Assembly (NCBI GenBank): GCA_002423585.1
Contig: DIWS01000004.1
Location: 197,357 to 261,356 of the forward strand
Direction: 5' to 3'
DNA from: Actinobacteria bacterium UBA6100
GTDB lineage: Bacteria; Actinomycetota; Coriobacteriia; Anaerosomatales; Anaerosomataceae
Length of the DNA stretch: 64,000 nucleotides
How positions within the stretch are numbered: position 1 is the stretch's first letter; each line of letters starts with the position of its first letter. Below are positions 60,200 through 64,000 of this stretch, in pieces. The translations under genes and the position numbers were made by a program. The notes under the pieces were generated by a model that made no database searches, was not told the DNA's origin, and worked only from the letters and a program-made list of their open reading frames with translations.

Positions 60200-60275
60200 G
60201 GCGCGTTCGTCTAGCGGTTAGGACACCGCCCTCTCAAGGCGGAGATCACGGGTTCGAATCCCGTACGCGCTACCA
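60200..60275 (+). tRNA. tRNA-Glu (anticodon CTC)
   Basis: 76 bases with encoded CCA. TCGTCTAGCGGTTAGGAC D-region typical of tRNA-Glu, anticodon stem CCGCC/GGCGG with CTC at 60233-60235, T-arm ACGGG/CCCGT with TTCGAAT. Acceptor GGCGCGT with ACGCGCT pairs except that position 1-72 is G-U. It reads GAG codons and is 3 bases after tRNA-Gln, so the two form one transcript. Confidence 0.95.
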
Positions 60276-60283
60276 GCGATAAC

Positions 60284-60318
60284 GAAGGCCCCTTCCGAGC
60301 GACTCGGCAGGGGCCTTC
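60284..60318 (+). terminator. Terminator of the tRNA pair
   Basis: GAAGGCCCCT/AGGGGCCTTC 10-base-pair outer stem with an inner CCGAG/CTCGG stem and CGA loop, 8 bases after tRNA-Glu. A weak pyrimidine tail (TCGC) follows. Confidence 0.8.
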
Positions 60319-60356
60319 TCGCATCCGCGCACACGCATCACGAGTGAGGCTTGTGC

Positions 60357-60362
60357 TATCCT
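60357..60362 (+). promoter_or_regulatory. Candidate -10 box for a leaderless glnS mRNA
   Basis: TATCCT ends 8 bases before the glnS ATG, and that ATG has no Shine-Dalgarno. Transcription starting at or next to the ATG would give a leaderless mRNA. No good -35 is visible. Confidence 0.35.
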
Positions 60363-60370
60363 CGGCGACC

Positions 60371-62065
60371 ATGGATACCAACACGACACCCACCCCCGAG
60401 CGCAGCGACTTCGTCCGCGATATCGTCGCCTCCGACCTTGCCGCCGGACGCGTTGACGGCGTCGTCACGCGCTTCCCGCCCGAGCCGAACGGATACCTCC
60501 ACATCGGGCACGCCAAGTCGATCTGCCTGAACTTCGGCATCGCTTCCGAATTCGGCGGCCGTTGTCATCTCCGGTTCGACGACACGAACCCCATCAAAGA
60601 AGAGCAGGAGTACATCGACTCGATCATGACCGATGTCCGCTGGCTCGGATTCGACTGGGGCGAGCACCTCTACTACGCCTCCGACTACTTCGAGCAGCTC
60701 TACGAGTGGGCAGTGCATCTCATCAATGCGGGCAAGGCGTACGTCGACGACCTCTCGGCCGATGAGATCCGCGAGCACCGCGGCACGCTCACCGAGCCCG
60801 GCCGTGAAAGCCCGTTCCGCAGCCGTTCGATCGAGGAGAACCTCGATCTGTTCGAGCGCATGCGCGCCGGCGAGTTCCCCGATGGAGCGCGGGTCCTGCG
60901 CGCGAAGATCGACATGGCTTCCGGCAACATCAACTTCCGCGACCCGGTGATGTACCGCATCCTCCACGCCGCACACCCCCGTACCGGCGACGACTGGTGC
61001 GTGTATCCGTCCTACGACTTCGCGCACGGCCAGTCGGACGCGATCGAGGGCATCACGCACTCCATCTGCACGCTCGAGTTCCAGGACCACCGCCCGCTCT
61101 ATGAGTGGTTCATCGAGAACCTGCCGGTGCCCTCCACACCACATCAGTACGAGTTCGCGCGGCTGAATCTCACCCACACCGTGCTTTCCAAGCGCGTCCT
61201 GCTCAAGCTCGTGAGGGAAGGCCACGTCCGCGGGTGGGACGACCCCCGCATGCCCACGCTTTCAGGCATCCGCCGGCGTGGGTTCCCCGCCGAGGGACTC
61301 CGCGACTTCGCCGGGATGATCGGCGTGGCCCGCGCGGACAGCGTCGTGGAGATCGAGATGCTCGAACACGCCGTGCGGGACGTGCTGAACAGACAGGCCG
61401 AACGCCGCTTCGGCGTGATCGACCCCCTCAAGCTGGTCATCGAGAACTACCCTGAGGGCCAGGTCGAGCAGCTCGAGGTCACGAACAACCCGGAGGATCC
61501 CGGGGCAGGCACGCGCATGGTGTCCTTCTCGCGGGAGTTGTGGATCGAGCGCGACGACTTCATGGAGGAGCCGCCGGCCAAGTACTTCCGCCTGGCGCCC
61601 GGCCGCGAGGTGCGGCTGCGTTCCGCATACTTCGTGACATGCACGGACGTCGTGAAGGATGCGTCAGGCCAGGTCATCGAACTGCACTGCACCTACGACC
61701 CGGCCACTCGCGGCGGCAGCTCTCCTGATGGCCGCAAGGTCAAGGGCACGTTGCACTGGGTCTCTGCTCCCCATGCCATCCCCGCCGAGGTCCGCCTCTA
61801 CGATCACCTCTTCTCGGAGCCGTTCCCCGGTTCCGAAGGTCGCGATCTCTTCGACGACCTGGCCCCCGACTCGGAGACGATCATCGCAGGCGCCTTCGTC
61901 GAGCCCTCCCTCGCCGAGATCCCCGTAGGTCAGACCGTCCAGTTCGAGCGGCTCGGCTACTTCTGCCCCGATCCGGACTCCACAGACGGCGCCCTCGTGT
62001 TCAACCGCACGCTCACGCTCAAGGACACCTGGGCAAAGCTGCAGGCGCAGAGCCAGGGCCGCTAG
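60371..62065 (+). CDS. glnS: Glutaminyl-tRNA synthetase
   Basis: 564 aa class I enzyme charging tRNA-Gln directly. TRFPPEPNGYLHIGHAKSIC, RFDDTNPIKEEQEYIDSI, FEFARL-type region QYEFARLNLTHTVLSKRVL with the KMSKS-like VLSKR, and the C-terminal beta-barrel anticodon domains (PAKYFRLAPGREVRLRSAYF). Many actinobacteria lack GlnRS and use the GatCAB amidotransferase route, so its presence beside gltX and the two cognate tRNAs is notable. ATG 60371 is used; a GTG at 60344 is open in frame. Confidence 0.96.
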   Translation: MDTNTTPTPERSDFVRDIVASDLAAGRVDGVVTRFPPEPNGYLHIGHAKSICLNFGIASEFGGRCHLRFDDTNPIKEEQEYIDSIMTDVRWLGFDWGEHLYYASDYFEQLYEWAVHLINAGKAYVDDLSADEIREHRGTLTEPGRESPFRSRSIEENLDLFERMRAGEFPDGARVLRAKIDMASGNINFRDPVMYRILHAAHPRTGDDWCVYPSYDFAHGQSDAIEGITHSICTLEFQDHRPLYEWFIENLPVPSTPHQYEFARLNLTHTVLSKRVLLKLVREGHVRGWDDPRMPTLSGIRRRGFPAEGLRDFAGMIGVARADSVVEIEMLEHAVRDVLNRQAERRFGVIDPLKLVIENYPEGQVEQLEVTNNPEDPGAGTRMVSFSRELWIERDDFMEEPPAKYFRLAPGREVRLRSAYFVTCTDVVKDASGQVIELHCTYDPATRGGSSPDGRKVKGTLHWVSAPHAIPAEVRLYDHLFSEPFPGSEGRDLFDDLAPDSETIIAGAFVEPSLAEIPVGQTVQFERLGYFCPDPDSTDGALVFNRTLTLKDTWAKLQAQSQGR

Positions 62066-62096
62066 CGCATTCCCGCCGATGAAGACCCCCGCCACC

Positions 62097-62105
62097 TGCT
62101 AGAAT
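62097..62105 (+). promoter_or_regulatory. Extended -10 promoter for rnpB
   Basis: TGCTAGAAT is an extended -10 element (TG, one base, TAGAAT with five of six). It ends 6 bases before the expected first base of RNase P RNA. No good -35 is present, as is usual for extended -10 promoters. Confidence 0.75.
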
Positions 62106-62111
62106 GGCTGC

Positions 62112-62452
62112 GGGAGTGGGCCGGGCGGCCGCGCGTCTTTCGGGGCGTGAGGAAAGTCCGGACTCCGCAGGGCAGGGTGCCTGCTAACGGCAGGGCGGCG
62201 CGAGCCGACGGAAAGTGCCACAGAAAAGAAGACTCCGGAGCGCAGGCCCCGGAAAAGCTGAAACGGTGCGGTAAGAGCGCACCAGCGCTGCGGCAACGTA
62301 GCGGCTTGGCAAACCCCACCCGGAGCAAGGGCGAATAGGAGCGGTCACGGCTGGCCCGGCCACGCTCGGGTACGCCCGCACGAGGCCGTCGGCGACGGCG
62401 GTCCCAGATAGATGGTCGTCCACGACAGAATCCGGCTTACAGGCCCACTCCC
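62112..62452 (+). ncRNA. rnpB: RNase P RNA, type A
   Basis: About 341 bases. The P1 helix is GGGAGTGGGCC at the 5' end pairing fully with GGCCCACTCCC at the 3' end. Conserved catalytic-core elements are present: GAGGAAAGTCCG near 62148-62160, and ACAGAATCCGGCTTACAGGC near the 3' end. It is the RNA subunit that trims tRNA 5' leaders. It lies just downstream of the glnS/tRNA cluster and converges on the chelatase-like gene with a 22-base gap. Confidence 0.96.
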
Positions 62453-62474
62453 ACCTGTCTACCGGTCACGCGCG

Positions 62475-64000
62475 CTACGCAGACAGCCGCTGCCTGACCG
62501 CTCCCGCGAGCGCGCCGCCGCGAACGTCCCCGAGCCGCACGTACTCCCCGCCCGCGGCACGCGCAAGATCACGCGCGGCCATACCCGCGCCCGGTCCGGA
62601 CGTGTCCACCACGAGCGTGTTGATCGCCGAGCCTCGCAGCCGGGCCGCGGCCGTGCGTGCGTCTTCGCTGCCCAATCCTGCACCGATCCCCACGTTCGCC
62701 CGCCCGTCCGTCACCAGCACGAGCCACGGCACGATACCGTCCTCCCGCCGCGTCTCGGCGTTCAGTACGTCGAGAGACGTGAGGATGCCGTGGGCGATGG
62801 GTGTCGCGCCGCCGGTGGGCAGCGACTTGAGCTTCAGCTGAGCGAGTTCGACGCTCGCGGTCGGCTGAAGCACGACATGGGCCGCCTCGCCTCTGAATGC
62901 CACCAGCCCCACACGATCGCGCCGCTGGTACGCGTCAACCAGGAGCTCAAGGACAGCCGCCTTGGCAGCCTCCATCCGGTTGGATGCTCCCATCGAGCCG
63001 CTCGCATCCACGCAGAAGACGATGGACGCACCGACCCGTCGCTTGCGCACCTTCGTGCGCAGGTCCTGCGGCTCGATGCTGATAGCCAGATCGCTCTCCC
63101 GCTTCGCCTGGTGGGGCGCCGCTGCCCGGATCGTCGCGTCGAGCGCGAGGTCCACCGGCTGGCCGGGACGCGCGGGTTCGGCACGGACGTACCGGCCGGT
63201 GCGGTCGTCAGAGGTGGTCTCCTGTCGTCTGCCGCCATGGGCGCGTCGCATCCTGTCCATCCCGGCGACCAGTTCCGCGGTGATCGCCTCAGAGGAGGCG
63301 GTCGCCTCGGCAGGTCCGACCTCGTGCGGGACCCCCACCGGAGACGCCGCCCCGTCGGAGGGTTCTCCCCCGCTCTCGCCGCCGGCCTCGGACGGTCCCG
63401 GCGCCACGCTCGCGATCAACTGGTCGAGGCGCTGCTCGTCGAGCTGCTGCTCCTCGAACGGCGACTTCCGCATCCGGTGCGCCAGCACCATCGGCGCCAC
63501 GGCGCGGATGTCCGCGGCAGTGACCTCACGACGCCCGTGCAACACCGCGTACGCGGCGGCCGCCCGGCCCATCACGAGGTCCGCCCGGTGCCCGTCCACA
63601 CTCATGGCCACGCACACCGATGCGATCAGGAAGAGCAGGTCGTCGTCGAGCTCCACATCCGGCAGCGTGCCGATAGCGGTGCGGATCTGCTCCTGCAGTT
63701 CGGCTTGTGAGCTCTGCCACGTGCTGCTGAAACCGCCGGGGTCGTCCTCAAAGGAGCGGCGGCGCTTCAGGATCGTCACTCGCTCGGCGGGATCCGCGAT
63801 GCCTTCGACATCCACACACAGACCGAACCGGTCGAGCAGCTGCGGCCGGAGCTCGCCCTCCTCGGGATTCATGGTGCCCACGAGCGAGAACCTCGCGGGG
63901 TGCTCGAAGCGGATGCCCTCGCGTTCGACGACGTTCACGCCGCTCGCGGCCGAGTCGAGCAGGGTGTCGACGAGATGGTCGTCGAGCAGGTTGACCTCAT
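62475..64000 (-). CDS. Mg/Co-chelatase-like fused AAA+ (ChlI) and VWA (ChlD) protein, 5' end outside window
   Basis: At least 508 aa; the gene continues past the window end, so the N-terminus with Walker A is not seen. The visible part begins in the ChlI signature (DEVNLLDDHLVDTLLDSAAS, GVNVVEREGI, LVGTMNPEEGELRPQLLDRF). An acidic Pro/Gly-rich linker and a C-terminal von Willebrand A domain with metal site DASGSMG follow. Such I-D fusions pair with a large CobN/ChlH-type subunit to insert Mg or Co into tetrapyrroles. No photosynthesis gene is here, so a cobalamin-linked cobaltochelatase or a related metal-insertion role is more likely, but this is inference. Confidence 0.88.
   Translation of the reverse strand, partial: EVNLLDDHLVDTLLDSAASGVNVVEREGIRFEHPARFSLVGTMNPEEGELRPQLLDRFGLCVDVEGIADPAERVTILKRRRSFEDDPGGFSSTWQSSQAELQEQIRTAIGTLPDVELDDDLLFLIASVCVAMSVDGHRADLVMGRAAAAYAVLHGRREVTAADIRAVAPMVLAHRMRKSPFEEQQLDEQRLDQLIASVAPGPSEAGGESGGEPSDGAASPVGVPHEVGPAEATASSEAITAELVAGMDRMRRAHGGRRQETTSDDRTGRYVRAEPARPGQPVDLALDATIRAAAPHQAKRESDLAISIEPQDLRTKVRKRRVGASIVFCVDASGSMGASNRMEAAKAAVLELLVDAYQRRDRVGLVAFRGEAAHVVLQPTASVELAQLKLKSLPTGGATPIAHGILTSLDVLNAETRREDGIVPWLVLVTDGRANVGIGAGLGSEDARTAAARLRGSAINTLVVDTSGPGAGMAARDLARAAGGEYVRLGDVRGGALAGAVRQRLSA

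Noticed and set aside
60121..60275. tRNA pair as an integration site for an island
   Set aside because: No integrase, no duplicated tRNA 3' end and only core genes follow.

Overview
This is a 64 kb stretch of high-GC bacterial chromosome made almost entirely of core housekeeping genes. It shows no insertion sequence, prophage, CRISPR array or other accessory island. The gene set suggests an anaerobic or fermentative actinobacterium, most like the class Coriobacteriia. The reasons are: a WhiG/FliA-type sigma factor next to rpsB-tsf; a SepIVA-like coiled-coil gene beside a DUF177 gene; a FabK-type rather than FabI-type enoyl reductase; an ADP-forming acetate-CoA ligase; a FakA/DegV pair; and frequent GTG and TTG starts. 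The class-level placement is inference from gene content only.

Layout. 47-6455 (minus): isoprenoid, envelope and translation block ispG-rseP-dxr-cdsA-uppS-frr-pyrH. 6562-9985: tsf, rpsB, a response regulator with a zinc ribbon, and a WhiG-like sigma factor. 10001-15860: xerC, trmFO, dprA, comM, yraN, rnhB. 15933-21943: rplS, lepB, trmD, rimM, khpA, rpsP, ffh, a second signal peptidase and ftsY, with promoters visible ahead of rplS and rpsP. 21940-26307: smc and rnc. 26308-33573: complete type II fatty-acid elongation set plus plsX. 33593-36756: a P-loop/DRTGG protein and ADP-forming acetate-CoA ligase. 36819-44161: rpmF, DUF177, SepIVA-like, coaD, rsmD, recG, degV, fakA, asp23. 44401-50346: rpmB, an HD-GYP protein, thiamine genes under a TPP riboswitch, an M23 peptidase, a PASTA/amidase-like protein and fmdB. 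50355-57757: glpX, rsmB, fmt, def, priA, and metK under a SAM-I riboswitch. 58102-62452 (plus): psiE, gltX, tRNA-Gln, tRNA-Glu, glnS and rnpB. 62475-64000: a chelatase-like AAA+/VWA gene cut by the window end.

How the genes work together. Many neighbours overlap by 1-4 bases (ATGA, GTGA or TGATG), so long stretches are probably co-transcribed and translationally coupled. The fatty-acid genes feed acyl-ACP to PlsX; FakA and a DegV protein can feed acyl-phosphate from outside fatty acids; CdsA and UppS use the lipid and isoprenoid products. SRP (Ffh, FtsY) and two signal peptidases form a secretion group. The M23 peptidase, the PASTA protein and the SepIVA-like protein point to wall growth and division.

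Regulation readable from sequence: a TPP riboswitch with a helix that can hide the thiT ribosome-binding site; a SAM-I riboswitch with an intrinsic terminator ahead of metK; face-to-face metK and psiE promoters sharing one -35 region; an extended -10 promoter placed exactly for rnpB; and a consensus -35 box ahead of the tRNA pair. I found no clearly new multi-gene system. The most unusual items are the gltX/tRNA/glnS cluster, a PASTA protein with a decayed amidase domain, the REC-zinc-ribbon regulator beside the sigma factor, the DRTGG protein paired with acetate-CoA ligase, and a FabK-like protein with a four-cysteine motif.
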